Under the pieces are notes generated by a model. The model saw only the letters and a list, made by a program, of their open reading frames with translations. It did not search any database and was not told where the DNA came from. The position numbers and the translations under genes were made by a program. A stretch of DNA of 64,000 nucleotides from Bacillus australimaris (GTDB lineage Bacteria > Bacillota > Bacilli > Bacillales > Bacillaceae), in assembly GCF_001307105.1 (NCBI RefSeq), contig NZ_LGYN01000001.1, positions 62,001 to 126,000 of the forward strand, written 5' to 3'. Shown in pieces: positions 26,898 through 34,889 of the stretch. Each line of letters begins with the position of its first letter. Positions within the stretch are counted from its first letter, which is position 1.

Positions 26898-26963
26898 CAT
26901 GGGAAAATGCCCCTATTCTTTACAAAAGGAGCTTTACCCGTCATATTCGATGGATTGAAGTGC

Positions 26964-28340
26964 CTAAATTTCGGCATCTGCATATTTCTTCAATTTATAT
27001 TGCAACGTTTGTCGAGGGATGTTTAAAGCAGCGGCGGTTTTTTTTATATTTCCATTGTGCTGGTGTAAAGCTTCCTGAATCAATGTTTGTTCAAATGAAG
27101 ACACTTGATTTTTTAAGGAGGACTTAGGTATGCCTTTTTCCAGCTTATGTGCACATAAATGAGCCGGAAGGTATAAAGGGATGATCTCTTCCGCTTCCTT
27201 TGGCATCATCAACACGGCATGCTCTATAGTATGTTTTAATTCTCTAACGTTCCCTGGCCAGTGGTGAGCCATAAACAATTGTTCCGTTTCTTCAGATAGA
27301 CGTGTGACGTTTTTTGAAAACTGATGATGATAGGTTTGAATGAAATGGCGGGAGAGCAGTGTGATATCTTGCTTTCTCTCACGAAGCGGCGGGATATGAA
27401 AGGATGACACATGCAGTCTATAAAATAAGTCTTCTCGTAGAATTTGCTTTTTCACTGCTTCGAATGGGTCCATATTGAGCGCAGTAATGAGTCGAACATC
27501 CACTTGAATGGATGCTGCATCACCGATGCGGCGCACAACACCATCCTCCAACACACGTAATAATTTCGTCTGGAGCGTGAGCGGCATCGCTTGCAGCTCA
27601 TCAAGAAAAAGCGTGCCCCCATCAGCTAATTCGAAAAGTCCCTTGCGATCAATTGCGCCTGTATAGCTCCCTTTGACAGATCCGAACAATAGACTCTCAA
27701 GTAATGATTCTGGGAGTGCGGCGCAGTTTTGCGGAATGAATACTTGATTTTTTCGGTCAGATTCATGGACAATGGCTTGAACGAGCACTTCTTTTCCTGT
27801 CCCTGTTTCTCCGTAGACAACAACTGATGACGGGTAAGCAGCTGCTTTTTTTGCCCTTTCAAGCATTTCTTTTAAAAGCGGATCATTGGTTAAAAATGAA
27901 GAAAAATCATGCATTTGTTCTCTCCTAGTCACACCGTTTGTTCGCTTTTGTTGACCTAAACGATTAGAAAGCGCTGATAGCTTTGATACATCTTTGGCGA
28001 CTTCGACCGCACCTATTAACTCGTTGTCTTCAATAATGGGCAATGTTGTGTTTACTGTTTCAATTCTTTCTCCATTTTTATTCAAATAGGTTTGCAGCGA
28101 ATGATAAATTGGCTTCCCTGTTCTCAAAACATGCATGAGTGTACTTGTTTTTTCTGTTAAAGACGGATACACATCAAGGATGTACTTGCCAATCACCTCT
28201 TCTTTTTGTAAACAGTCAAACTTAGCCGCATTGTGGTTGTAAAAGATCGTCATCCCTTGATCATCTACAACGTGAATGGCTTCATCGATGGCTTCTAAAA
28301 TTAATTCAAACCAATCTGCTCTTTCGACAACCTTCCCCAT
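26964..28340 (-). CDS. kamR: sigma-54-dependent activator of kamA (KamR-like)
   Basis: A 458-aa bacterial enhancer-binding protein. PAS sensory domain (about 9-118); AAA+ domain with Walker A GETGTGKE (177-184), a GAFTGA-type loop altered to GSYTGA (224-229) and Walker B TLFLDE (243-248); R-finger region REDLFYRL; Fis-type helix-turn-helix at the C terminus ([23 protein letters not shown], key part [15 protein letters not shown]). ATG has GAGGGGG upstream. It resembles RocR, but its position directly upstream of a sigma-54 kamA promoter matches KamR of the Bacillus cereus group. The PAS ligand is probably lysine or a derivative (inference). The gene is oriented with kamA, 66 nt from its promoter. 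Confidence 0.88.
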   Translation of the reverse strand: MGKVVERADWFELILEAIDEAIHVVDDQGMTIFYNHNAAKFDCLQKEEVIGKYILDVYPSLTEKTSTLMHVLRTGKPIYHSLQTYLNKNGERIETVNTTLPIIEDNELIGAVEVAKDVSKLSALSNRLGQQKRTNGVTRREQMHDFSSFLTNDPLLKEMLERAKKAAAYPSSVVVYGETGTGKEVLVQAIVHESDRKNQVFIPQNCAALPESLLESLLFGSVKGSYTGAIDRKGLFELADGGTLFLDELQAMPLTLQTKLLRVLEDGVVRRIGDAASIQVDVRLITALNMDPFEAVKKQILREDLFYRLHVSSFHIPPLRERKQDITLLSRHFIQTYHHQFSKNVTRLSEETEQLFMAHHWPGNVRELKHTIEHAVLMMPKEAEEIIPLYLPAHLCAHKLEKGIPKSSLKNQVSSFEQTLIQEALHQHNGNIKKTAAALNIPRQTLQYKLKKYADAEI

Positions 28341-28472
28341 TCTTTCCCCCTCACTTTCAGTGCCGAAAAACCGGCTTCAATTGCCGATTTTTCAGCGGCT
28401 TGATCATGTCTAATTGGTTCCCTGTCCTTTTCATGTTTCGCTTTTTCCCTCCTACTTCCTGCTTGAATGGCT

Positions 28473-28504
28473 AAAAAAAGCACCCCTCTTATGAGGAGTG
28501 CTTT
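28473..28504 (-). terminator. cgeD terminator
   Basis: AAAGCACCCCTC (28477-28488) with GAGGAGTGCTTT (28493-28504): a 12-bp stem with one mismatch, followed by seven T on the minus strand. The cgeD stop (28489-28491) sits in the loop. Confidence 0.85.
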
Positions 28505-29778
28505 CGCCCGGATGTTTGATAAAGAGACATATCGAATTCCTGCAGCGATTCCATATACAGCGGCACAATCGGCTTTCCTTCTTGGAACAATTTAAATTGG
28601 GATGGGTATAGTTTAATGGGCTGATGATAAAAAGCAAACCGCTTCACGACCTCAGGATCAATACGGCAAAAGGTATGATGCACAAGTAAATAGACATCTT
28701 GTTTCCATTTAAACAGACGTCTGTTTGGCGGACTGAATGCAGGAGATATTTGAATGACGCTGCCTTCTTCAAATGTCTGCAGCTGGTCATTTGAAATCGT
28801 ATAGATCTCCTTTGAATGAAACTGAAAATATTGCACATCACGTTTTGAAACAAACCGTCTTTTTTTCTGATCTTCAATATAAAAAAACGTTTTCCCACGA
28901 TCTGCGGTGACGACTGTATAATTGGGTACTGCCAGCTTTTCTTTCATTTCATATTTCATCGTACATAACAGCGGCACACGAATTGCACGCCTGTTTTTTT
29001 CATTTATCCAGCGCCTTTCAATTCCATGAAGATAGCCGCCTGCGATTTGAAAGTAATCCCCTTCTTTTTCGATGACCGTTCCATCAATTAAATCATAGGG
29101 CATACTCGAAAACATATGATGAAAGGAATGAGGCGTTTTATATGTTGTATCAAGTACATCTTTTAATGGAAAAAACGCAGCAAAATAATTCAGTCTCATC
29201 CAAAAAACAGAATCTGCATGATGCCAGTGCTTTGGTTCATCATCCCAATATTGCCCGTATTTTTCATGAATAAGTGGAAGCAAGCGCCTTCTATGCATGA
29301 CCGAACAATGGTCCACTTGAAAGGACGCATGATCTAGGATTCGATCTGCTTCACGAACATAACTCATCGTTTCCACTAATTGCTGATCAATATGCACGAC
29401 CCGCTGCGATGAATACACAATATCTATATGAGGCTTTGACTGAAAAACCTCCACCATTTTTTGCAAACGATCTTTATGGTACACGGTATCATCGGTTAAA
29501 TAACAAATGAGCTCACCTGTTATACGTGTTAATGCTTCATTAATGAGCGTCGCATAACGTGTGGTTAACAGCCGTTTTGCAGGATGAACCGTGTGTGAAT
29601 ACAGATGAATGCGTTCATCACCTAAATAGGGCTGGATCTTTTGAATGGTGTCTTGTTCTGAGCCATCATCCATGATCAAAAGCTCCCAATGCGGATACGT
29701 TTGTTCTACCATACTCTTTAGCACACGATCAATGAAATCAGGTTTATTGTAGCTTGTTAAAATCACCGATACTTTCAT
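28489..29778 (-). CDS. cgeD: family-2 glycosyltransferase of the spore outermost layer
   Basis: A 429-aa GT-A-fold transferase. The N-terminal signature SVILTSYNKPDFIDRVLKSM and the acidic motifs LLIMDDGSEQD and CYLTDDTVY are intact. The long C-terminal region (about 250-429) is specific to CgeD. It presumably adds sugars to the spore crust glycan in the mother cell. ATG 29778 is preferred over the ATG two codons earlier because AAGGA is then 8 nt upstream. It lies 23 nt downstream of cgeC in the same operon. cgeE, which follows cgeD in B. subtilis, is absent here. Confidence 0.88.
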   Translation of the reverse strand: MKVSVILTSYNKPDFIDRVLKSMVEQTYPHWELLIMDDGSEQDTIQKIQPYLGDERIHLYSHTVHPAKRLLTTRYATLINEALTRITGELICYLTDDTVYHKDRLQKMVEVFQSKPHIDIVYSSQRVVHIDQQLVETMSYVREADRILDHASFQVDHCSVMHRRRLLPLIHEKYGQYWDDEPKHWHHADSVFWMRLNYFAAFFPLKDVLDTTYKTPHSFHHMFSSMPYDLIDGTVIEKEGDYFQIAGGYLHGIERRWINEKNRRAIRVPLLCTMKYEMKEKLAVPNYTVVTADRGKTFFYIEDQKKRRFVSKRDVQYFQFHSKEIYTISNDQLQTFEEGSVIQISPAFSPPNRRLFKWKQDVYLLVHHTFCRIDPEVVKRFAFYHQPIKLYPSQFKLFQEGKPIVPLYMESLQEFDMSLYQTSGRKHSS

Positions 29779-29801
29779 GATCATTATCCTTTTTATTTAG
29801 A

Positions 29802-30122
29802 TTAAAAAGCCCCCCAGCTGACAATGTTCACATAAGGAACACTTACTCTTAACTGATTTGTCGCGTTTTTAAAGACCGCAACCGTATCAAACAATTGCAC
29901 GACAACCACATTTTGAAGTACATCTCCATTCACTAAATGAACACGCGGTACCGGAATGCCAAGTTCTAGCCATGGGAGAAGTAATTCTTTGATGTCTGAC
30001 ACTCTCTCTTCCTCACTTTCCTCTAAAAGACGAAGAAGAAGTAATATTAAGATCACCTCAAGCACTCCTTCTGCTTCTAGTAATTCTTCGTTCCAACCAT
30101 TTAATATTTGTTCAAATCCCAT
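29802..30122 (-). CDS. cgeC: spore crust maturation protein CgeC
   Basis: A 106-aa protein. The N-terminal half is Leu/Glu-rich and helical (EVILILLLLRLLEESEEERV). The C-terminal half is beta-rich, in a small barrel-like pattern (GIPVPRVHLVNGDVLQNVVVVQLFDTVAVF in part). Length and position divergent from cgeA match CgeC (101 aa in B. subtilis). First gene of the cgeCD operon with a SigK -10 box upstream. The biochemical role is unknown. Confidence 0.84.
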   Translation of the reverse strand: MGFEQILNGWNEELLEAEGVLEVILILLLLRLLEESEEERVSDIKELLLPWLELGIPVPRVHLVNGDVLQNVVVVQLFDTVAVFKNATNQLRVSVPYVNIVSWGAF

Positions 30123-30156
30123 TCATAATCCCTCTCTCTTCTCATTTAATCTTTAC

Positions 30157-30165
30157 TAGAGTATG
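30157..30165 (-). promoter_or_regulatory. SigK -10 of cgeCD
   Basis: CATACTCTA on the minus strand matches CATAnnnTA exactly, 35 nt upstream of the cgeC start. No good -35 AC element is at the expected distance, as is common for GerE-activated SigK promoters. Confidence 0.6.
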
Positions 30166-30329
30166 AGCGTCACTTCATTTAGCCTCAGCATTTGAAAACA
30201 TTTTTAAAAATGTGTGAACTAATTAATTGAAAAAAAGAATCAGGAATCAGCGTTCTGCTTATGCCAAAAAAAATGAACGGCATATACATAGGGGTGAGTT
30301 TGAATTGATGAAGAAAGGATGGGGAAAAA

Positions 30330-30731
30330 ATGAGCGACAAGCGTGCTGAATTAAAAAAAGAATTATTGAAAGTGTTTTTCAAACCAATTACTCATGCATT
30401 AACAGCTAATCTCGAAGAAGGAGGAGTTCAAATGGAAGAAAAATTGAACGATTTATTAAGTGAAGTAGCAGCTGAGGCATCACCTTCAGATTCTGCTACA
30501 ACACTCGATGTATCTCAGCCAGCAAGATGGATCTTTGCAAGACTTTCACCAGGAACAGTCATTAGCATTGTCACTGACTCAGGAGATTTAATTGGGCCAG
30601 TTCAATTTGTATCATTCGATGCTTCAACAGGTGTTGTATTTGTTACACAAGAAAGCTCTGTCACACCTACAGGATCAGCAACGACTCTATTAGATGTAGA
30701 TAAAGTTGAAAGTGTTACATTCACATCTTAA
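30330..30731 (+). CDS. cgeA: spore crust protein CgeA
   Basis: A 133-aa protein, the same length as I recall for B. subtilis CgeA, a crust component involved in glycan attachment at the spore surface. Residues 1-34 are basic and helical. From about 60 it is a beta-rich domain ([36 protein letters not shown] in part) resembling the CgeC C-terminal half. An internal ATG at codon 35 (30432) has a much stronger ribosome binding site than the first ATG (see findings). Heads the cgeAB operon. A CATATACAT element at about 30279-30287 could be its SigK -10. Confidence 0.85.
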   Translation: MSDKRAELKKELLKVFFKPITHALTANLEEGGVQMEEKLNDLLSEVAAEASPSDSATTLDVSQPARWIFARLSPGTVISIVTDSGDLIGPVQFVSFDASTGVVFVTQESSVTPTGSATTLLDVDKVESVTFTS

Positions 30732-30746
30732 TGTGAGAGGGTCATC

Positions 30747-31709
30747 ATGAAGCTTCTTTATATCAGTTCTGGCTACGGCGGAATCTATCACATGTTTGAT
30801 CAATGGGTAGAAGAAAGCTTCATTGATTCCCCCTTTTCATGTGTAAAGATTGATAGAGAATCTCTACCCACTAACATGCACAAAATCCGGACATTTTCTC
30901 CGGATTTTGTTTTGATGATGATTGGTGATCATGTTCCGAAAGAAGTGCTTCATCAATTCAAACAAGAAAAAATTCCGATCGTTCTATGGATGACAGAAGA
31001 TCCCTTTTATACAGATGTATCAGCTGCCTGCGCCCAAGATGCGCGGCTCATATTAACAATCGACGAAGGGGTTTTGCCATTTTACAAACAATTAGGAAAA
31101 GATCATGCACACTACTTTCCCATTCCGACAAATACACGTGTCTTTCAGAAAGATGAATCACCAGAAGAGATATGCACCTACGACATTGCACTCGTTGGCT
31201 ACCCTTATCCCAACCGCATCAAAGCCATCGATATTCTTTTACAACAAAACAAATGGCGTATACTTGTTGCGGGTAAGGAATGGCACCGTCATTTCAATAA
31301 AGCACGGAGAAAACATCGTGATTTCACACTTATGACCAATTGGCTGAGCCCTCAGCAAATGGCGGACATCTATCAGCATTCAGCGATTGTCCTGAATCCG
31401 CACAGACCGGCTCAATTTGCTTATAACAAAAACAAAGCCATGATTCAAAATATGAGCCTGAACAACAGAGCGTTTGATATTGCTGCAACTGGAAGTTTTC
31501 AATTGACGGATTTACCTCCGCCGCATGCCTTTTCAAGCTTCGCTTATTACAAAGATGAAGACAATTTGATAGAGCAGGTTGAATACTATGGATCAAATGC
31601 GGAGAAAAGAAAAACGATCGCACTGAACAACTACGACCAAGTGGTTCGCTGGAATACATTCGATACGATGCCAAACAGGCTTTATGAAATCGTAAAAAGC
31701 GCCCTATAA
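30747..31709 (+). CDS. cgeB: CgeB-type glycosyltransferase
   Basis: A 320-aa spore-maturation glycosyltransferase of the CgeB/YkvP family. The N-terminal half is Rossmann-like (LLYISSGYGGIYHMF, IPIVLWMTEDPF). The C-terminal GT-B half has the donor-site stretch MSLNNRAFDIAATGSFQLTD, typical of this family. It starts 15 nt after cgeA with GAGAGG upstream, so it is co-transcribed. With CgeD and SpsM it probably builds the polysaccharide that makes the spore surface hydrophilic. Its stop codon lies in the loop of the downstream terminator. Confidence 0.88.
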   Translation: MKLLYISSGYGGIYHMFDQWVEESFIDSPFSCVKIDRESLPTNMHKIRTFSPDFVLMMIGDHVPKEVLHQFKQEKIPIVLWMTEDPFYTDVSAACAQDARLILTIDEGVLPFYKQLGKDHAHYFPIPTNTRVFQKDESPEEICTYDIALVGYPYPNRIKAIDILLQQNKWRILVAGKEWHRHFNKARRKHRDFTLMTNWLSPQQMADIYQHSAIVLNPHRPAQFAYNKNKAMIQNMSLNNRAFDIAATGSFQLTDLPPPHAFSSFAYYKDEDNLIEQVEYYGSNAEKRKTIALNNYDQVVRWNTFDTMPNRLYEIVKSAL

Positions 31710-31724
31710 CTGGGCGCTTTTTCT
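31696..31724. terminator. bidirectional terminator after cgeB
   Basis: AAAGCGCCC (31696-31704) and GGGCGCTTT (31712-31720): a 9-bp perfect stem with T5 on the right and a U-tract on the other strand. The cgeB TAA (31707-31709) is in the loop. Confidence 0.85.
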
Positions 31725-31738
31725 TGTTGAGTGTGAGC

Positions 31739-32461
31739 TTATGCATAACCTTCTGCATCTCGGCGAGCCAATAAGACGTTCTCTGCCTCCTTCAGGTCTC
31801 TTTCCTGTTTCACCACAATCGACCGCGTATGATCCATCATATATGCTCCGACAGAACCTTCTAAGAAGGAATGAATGCACTCTTTTGCGTAATGAGCATG
31901 AAATGCATAAACCGCTCCATTTAGCCGGCCATACGTATATGGCTGCTCATGCTTTGGCATGAAAAAGTAATGATTGTCCTTATATAAAGTAGCTTCATTG
32001 TTTTCATGCAGTGTCCATGTTTCATTTGGGTTTTCTAGCGCCTCTGTAAAAGATGCTGTACAATCATATCCCCCTTCTACTAAAAGCTGCAAGCACTTCT
32101 CGATATCTGCCGGCTGTCTTAGTGGAGACGATGGATGCAGATATAAAACAATATCAAAGGTTTTCCCCTCCCGCTCTAAATAAGCAAGCGCATGCTTCAC
32201 AGCTAACAGCGAAGGGGTTTGTTCTGTTACATGTGTACTTGGCAGTTCAATCACATTTGCTCCGTAGTGAGATGAAATGATTTGAGTATTGACATCCTCT
32301 GATGAGACGATGACTTCATCTAACTCAATCATTTGCAGTAACGGCTGAATGGTCCAATAGATAAGCGGCCGCTCTGCCAATATGCGTATGTGTTCATCAT
32401 GCTGGTCTTGCTGACTCCTAAATGCTGGTATTATGGCTACAATACGATTTCCCCTATACAT
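31739..32461 (-). CDS. acylneuraminate cytidylyltransferase-like protein with eroded active site
   Basis: A 240-aa NeuA/SpsF-type nucleotidyltransferase fold: N-terminal IVAIIPAF, then ERPLIYWTIQPLLQM, EVIVSSEDVNTQIISSHYGA and LYLHPSSPLRQPADIE, all collinear with CMP-sialic/legionaminic acid synthetases. The nucleotide-binding loop normally reads R-x-G-S-K-x4-K-N; here it is RSQQDQHDEHIRI, so key Arg-Gly-Ser-Lys residues are lost (see findings). ATG 32461 follows AGGGGAG; an upstream GTG (32485) is weaker. It is divergent from spsM, between two spore-surface loci, suggesting a role in spore nonulosonate-type glycan. The gene is not present at this spot in B. subtilis 168, as far as I recall. 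Confidence 0.75.
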   Translation of the reverse strand: MYRGNRIVAIIPAFRSQQDQHDEHIRILAERPLIYWTIQPLLQMIELDEVIVSSEDVNTQIISSHYGANVIELPSTHVTEQTPSLLAVKHALAYLEREGKTFDIVLYLHPSSPLRQPADIEKCLQLLVEGGYDCTASFTEALENPNETWTLHENNEATLYKDNHYFFMPKHEQPYTYGRLNGAVYAFHAHYAKECIHSFLEGSVGAYMMDHTRSIVVKQERDLKEAENVLLARRDAEGYA

Positions 32462-32651
32462 GTATTCTCTTCTCCCCTCGCGCACAGCTCTCTTACGATT
32501 TATTCTTTGCCCAAGCTGACCGCAATACTGAAGTGTTCAGGTTTCTCGTTTTTCTAGTTAATCTCTTATCTCTCCATATTCTATTAAGACGACAAGCAGA
32601 TGGTTATAATTTGTTCACCTAATTTATAGATAAAGTGGTTCTTTTCCTCAA

Positions 32652-32678
32652 ACGGATACTGCTCTTTCACATATGATG
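32652..32678 (+). promoter_or_regulatory. SigK-like promoter of spsM
   Basis: AC (32652-32653), a 16-nt spacer and CATATGATG (32670-32678; consensus CATAnnnTA, one mismatch) lie 34 nt upstream of the spsM start. spsM is a SigK gene in B. subtilis. Confidence 0.5.
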
Positions 32679-32711
32679 CAAAGTAGAGAAATGAGAGTTG
32701 GGGGATTAGAT

Positions 32712-33740
32712 ATGTCCAAACAGATAGAAACGACTTTGAAGACCTTTTTTCGTGACAAAACGATATTAGTTACAGGCGGTACGGGGTCCATCGGCCGGCA
32801 AATCGTGAATAAATTAACAGATTGCTCTCCAAAGAAGATTATCGTCTTTAGCAAAGATGACAGCAAACAATACATGATGAAACAGGAATACGAAGACCAT
32901 CCAGAGGTCGTATTCGCTTTAGGAGATGTCCGGGATGCCAGCCGCGTGCGACAGCTCGTCAAAGGTGTTGATATCATTTTCCACGCAGCGGCCTTAAAAC
33001 AAGTACCTACTTGTGAAGATAATCCGTTTGAAGCCGTTCAAACAAATATCATCGGCGGGCAGCATGTCATTGAAGCCGCAATCGAACATGAAGTGAGTCA
33101 TGTCGTCAACATTTCAACAGACAAAGCAGTTTCTCCGACAAATGCCATGGGTGCCACAAAGTTAATTTCAGAAAAACTATTTTTCCAAGCAAACGAAAGT
33201 ATTCCAAATCAAAAAACCATGTTTTGCTCTGTACGCTTTGGGAATGTGCTTGGATCAAGAGGTTCCGTCATTCCGATCATGCTCCAGCAGCTCTTAAATG
33301 AAAAGCCTTTGACTGTGACGGACCCTCATATGACACGTTTTTTTATGTCCATTGAAGAAGCGGTTTCCCTCACACTTCAAGCAGCGATTATGATGAAAGG
33401 CGGCGAAACCTTCATTCTCAAGATGGAGTCCTTACAGCTTGCCGATCTCTTAAAAGCATTTCATGAATATGCCACTCAAATCAAAGCTAAGTCTCCGAAT
33501 ATTCTCGTTGTCGGAAAAAGACCCGGCGAAAAGCTTCACGAGGAGCTTACATTCCCGCATGAAGCAGATGCACTGTTTGAGCATGATCAATTTTATGCGA
33601 TCTTACCGAGACCGCACCTACACCCTTCCTTCCAAAAAATCGACTTAACCAATTACACCTCAAATGAAGCACCGCTCATTACAAAAGAAAAGCTGTTCCA
33701 CATCATCAAACAATTACATCATACACATCATAAAAAATAA
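32712..33740 (+). CDS. spsM: intact SpsM, UDP-sugar 4,6-dehydratase/epimerase for spore polysaccharide
   Basis: A 342-aa short-chain dehydrogenase-type enzyme of the FlaA1/CapD/PglF group. NAD-binding TGGTGSIG is at 21-28 and the catalytic MxxxK pair is Met146/Lys150 (NAMGATKLISE), the variant typical of UDP-GlcNAc 4,6-dehydratases. It probably makes a UDP-4-keto-6-deoxy sugar for the spore envelope glycan. ATG 32712 has GGGGGA 6 nt upstream. In B. subtilis 168 this gene is split by prophage SPbeta into yodU and ypqP and rebuilt in the mother cell. Here it is uninterrupted and contains an attB-like core. Confidence 0.92.
   Translation: MSKQIETTLKTFFRDKTILVTGGTGSIGRQIVNKLTDCSPKKIIVFSKDDSKQYMMKQEYEDHPEVVFALGDVRDASRVRQLVKGVDIIFHAAALKQVPTCEDNPFEAVQTNIIGGQHVIEAAIEHEVSHVVNISTDKAVSPTNAMGATKLISEKLFFQANESIPNQKTMFCSVRFGNVLGSRGSVIPIMLQQLLNEKPLTVTDPHMTRFFMSIEEAVSLTLQAAIMMKGGETFILKMESLQLADLLKAFHEYATQIKAKSPNILVVGKRPGEKLHEELTFPHEADALFEHDQFYAILPRPHLHPSFQKIDLTNYTSNEAPLITKEKLFHIIKQLHHTHHKK
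33117..33132 (+). other. SPbeta attB-like core within spsM
   Basis: ACAGACAAAGCAGTTT encodes the STDKAV motif and matches 13 of 16 bases of the SPbeta core I recall (ACAGATAAAGCTGTAT). It lies at the same codons where the prophage integrates in B. subtilis. No prophage is present. Confidence 0.6.
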
Positions 33741-33787
33741 AAAATCGTCACACGGAAGCAGATGCTTTCCATGTGACGATTTTTAAA
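33738..33787. terminator. bidirectional terminator between spsM and msrB
   Basis: A 17-bp stem (33741-33757 with 33768-33784, one mismatch) flanked by A-runs and T-runs. Confidence 0.88.
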
Positions 33788-34219
33788 TCAATCAAATAGA
33801 TGTTTTAAATCCCCATAGCCTTCTTTTTCAAGATCATCCTTTGGGATAAACTTCAAAGCGGCTGAGTTAATACAATACCGAAGACCGTTTGGCCCTGGTC
33901 CATCAGGAAAAACATGGCCCAGATGAGAATCGGCTGTCTTGCTGCGAACCTCTGTCCGCACCATCCCATGACTCGTGTCAACCTTCTCTGCTACTTCCTC
34001 GTCTTCAAGCGGTTTTGTAAAGCTAGGCCATCCGCAGTGGGCATCGAACTTATCTAGAGAAGAAAAAAGCGGCTTTCCAGAAATGATATCCACATAAATC
34101 CCTTCTTCTTTATGATCCCAGAATTCATTTTGAAATGGCGGCTCTGTGCCATTATTTTGCGTGACTTCATACTGCATTCGGTTTAATTCTTTTATACGCT
34201 TTTCTTTTTCATTTGCCAT
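33788..34219 (-). CDS. msrB: peptide-methionine (R)-S-oxide reductase
   Basis: A 143-aa enzyme that repairs the R-diastereomer of methionine sulfoxide. The signatures DAHCGWPSF and [17 protein letters not shown] are present, and the catalytic Cys is in [10 protein letters not shown]. The two CxxC zinc pairs of many MsrB enzymes are absent, so this is the zinc-free form, as in B. subtilis. It shares one base (TAATG) with the msrA stop, so the two are a coupled msrA-msrB operon. Confidence 0.96.
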   Translation of the reverse strand: MANEKEKRIKELNRMQYEVTQNNGTEPPFQNEFWDHKEEGIYVDIISGKPLFSSLDKFDAHCGWPSFTKPLEDEEVAEKVDTSHGMVRTEVRSKTADSHLGHVFPDGPGPNGLRYCINSAALKFIPKDDLEKEGYGDLKHLFD

Positions 34220-34752
34220 TATTTATCACTCCAATGTGACTCAATAAAACCTGCTCTGCCCGAACCGACATGATATCGTTCATAGTGCATTTTGTTCTTT
34301 TTATAATAATGCTGATGATATTCCTCTGCTGGATAAAAAGGACCTGCGTCTAAAATTTCTGTAACGATTGGCTTTTGGAAAATTCCGCTTTGGTTCAGCT
34401 GCTCTTTCGATGCTTCTGCCAGCTTTCGCTGCTCGTCATGATGAACATAAATACCTGTACGGTAGGATTCCCCTCTATCACCAAATTGCCCGCCATCATC
34501 TGTTGGGTCTATTTGCTGCCAATATAATTCTAACAGCTTCTCGTATGGGAACACATCAGGATCAAACGTGATTTGAACCGCTTCTCTATGTCCCGTTGTA
34601 TTTGTACATACTTCCTCATAGGTCGGATTCACTGTATGTCCGCCAGTATACCCTGATTCAACTTTGATAATGCCTGGCTGTTCGTCAAAAGGTTTAACCA
34701 TACACCAGAAGCAGCCTCCTGCAAATGTGGCTAATTCTTGTTTTTCAGACAT
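34219..34752 (-). CDS. msrA: peptide-methionine (S)-S-oxide reductase
   Basis: A 177-aa enzyme with the GCFWC active-site motif at 13-17 (Cys14 catalytic, Cys17), followed by KVESGYTGG and the C-terminal [11 protein letters not shown]. Reduces the S-diastereomer of methionine sulfoxide using thioredoxin. First gene of the msrAB operon. In B. subtilis this operon is Spx-controlled. GGGGGC precedes the ATG. Confidence 0.97.
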   Translation of the reverse strand: MSEKQELATFAGGCFWCMVKPFDEQPGIIKVESGYTGGHTVNPTYEEVCTNTTGHREAVQITFDPDVFPYEKLLELYWQQIDPTDDGGQFGDRGESYRTGIYVHHDEQRKLAEASKEQLNQSGIFQKPIVTEILDAGPFYPAEEYHQHYYKKNKMHYERYHVGSGRAGFIESHWSDK

Positions 34753-34889
34753 ATTAGTGCCCCCTTCATTTAAAAAATGGTATCATCATATTATAACATG
34801 ATAAAAAATAATGAAAATGATACGACTTGTATACCTAAAATAAAAGAAAGCATTCTGTCGTATCTTAAAATATAATGGGGGTTTAATGA

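Noticed and set aside
28301-28483. 60-codon minus-strand ORF overlapping the kamR start
   Set aside because: No ribosome binding site at its start, overlaps the kamR start codon region in another frame, and has low-complexity charged content.
31330-31758. 142-codon ORF antisense to cgeB
   Set aside because: Lies wholly against a conserved glycosyltransferase gene and has Cys/Ser/Arg-rich composition typical of shadow frames.
28489-33740. Capsule or defence island
   Set aside because: Genes match spore crust functions and carry SigK-like promoters; no restriction, toxin or CRISPR genes.
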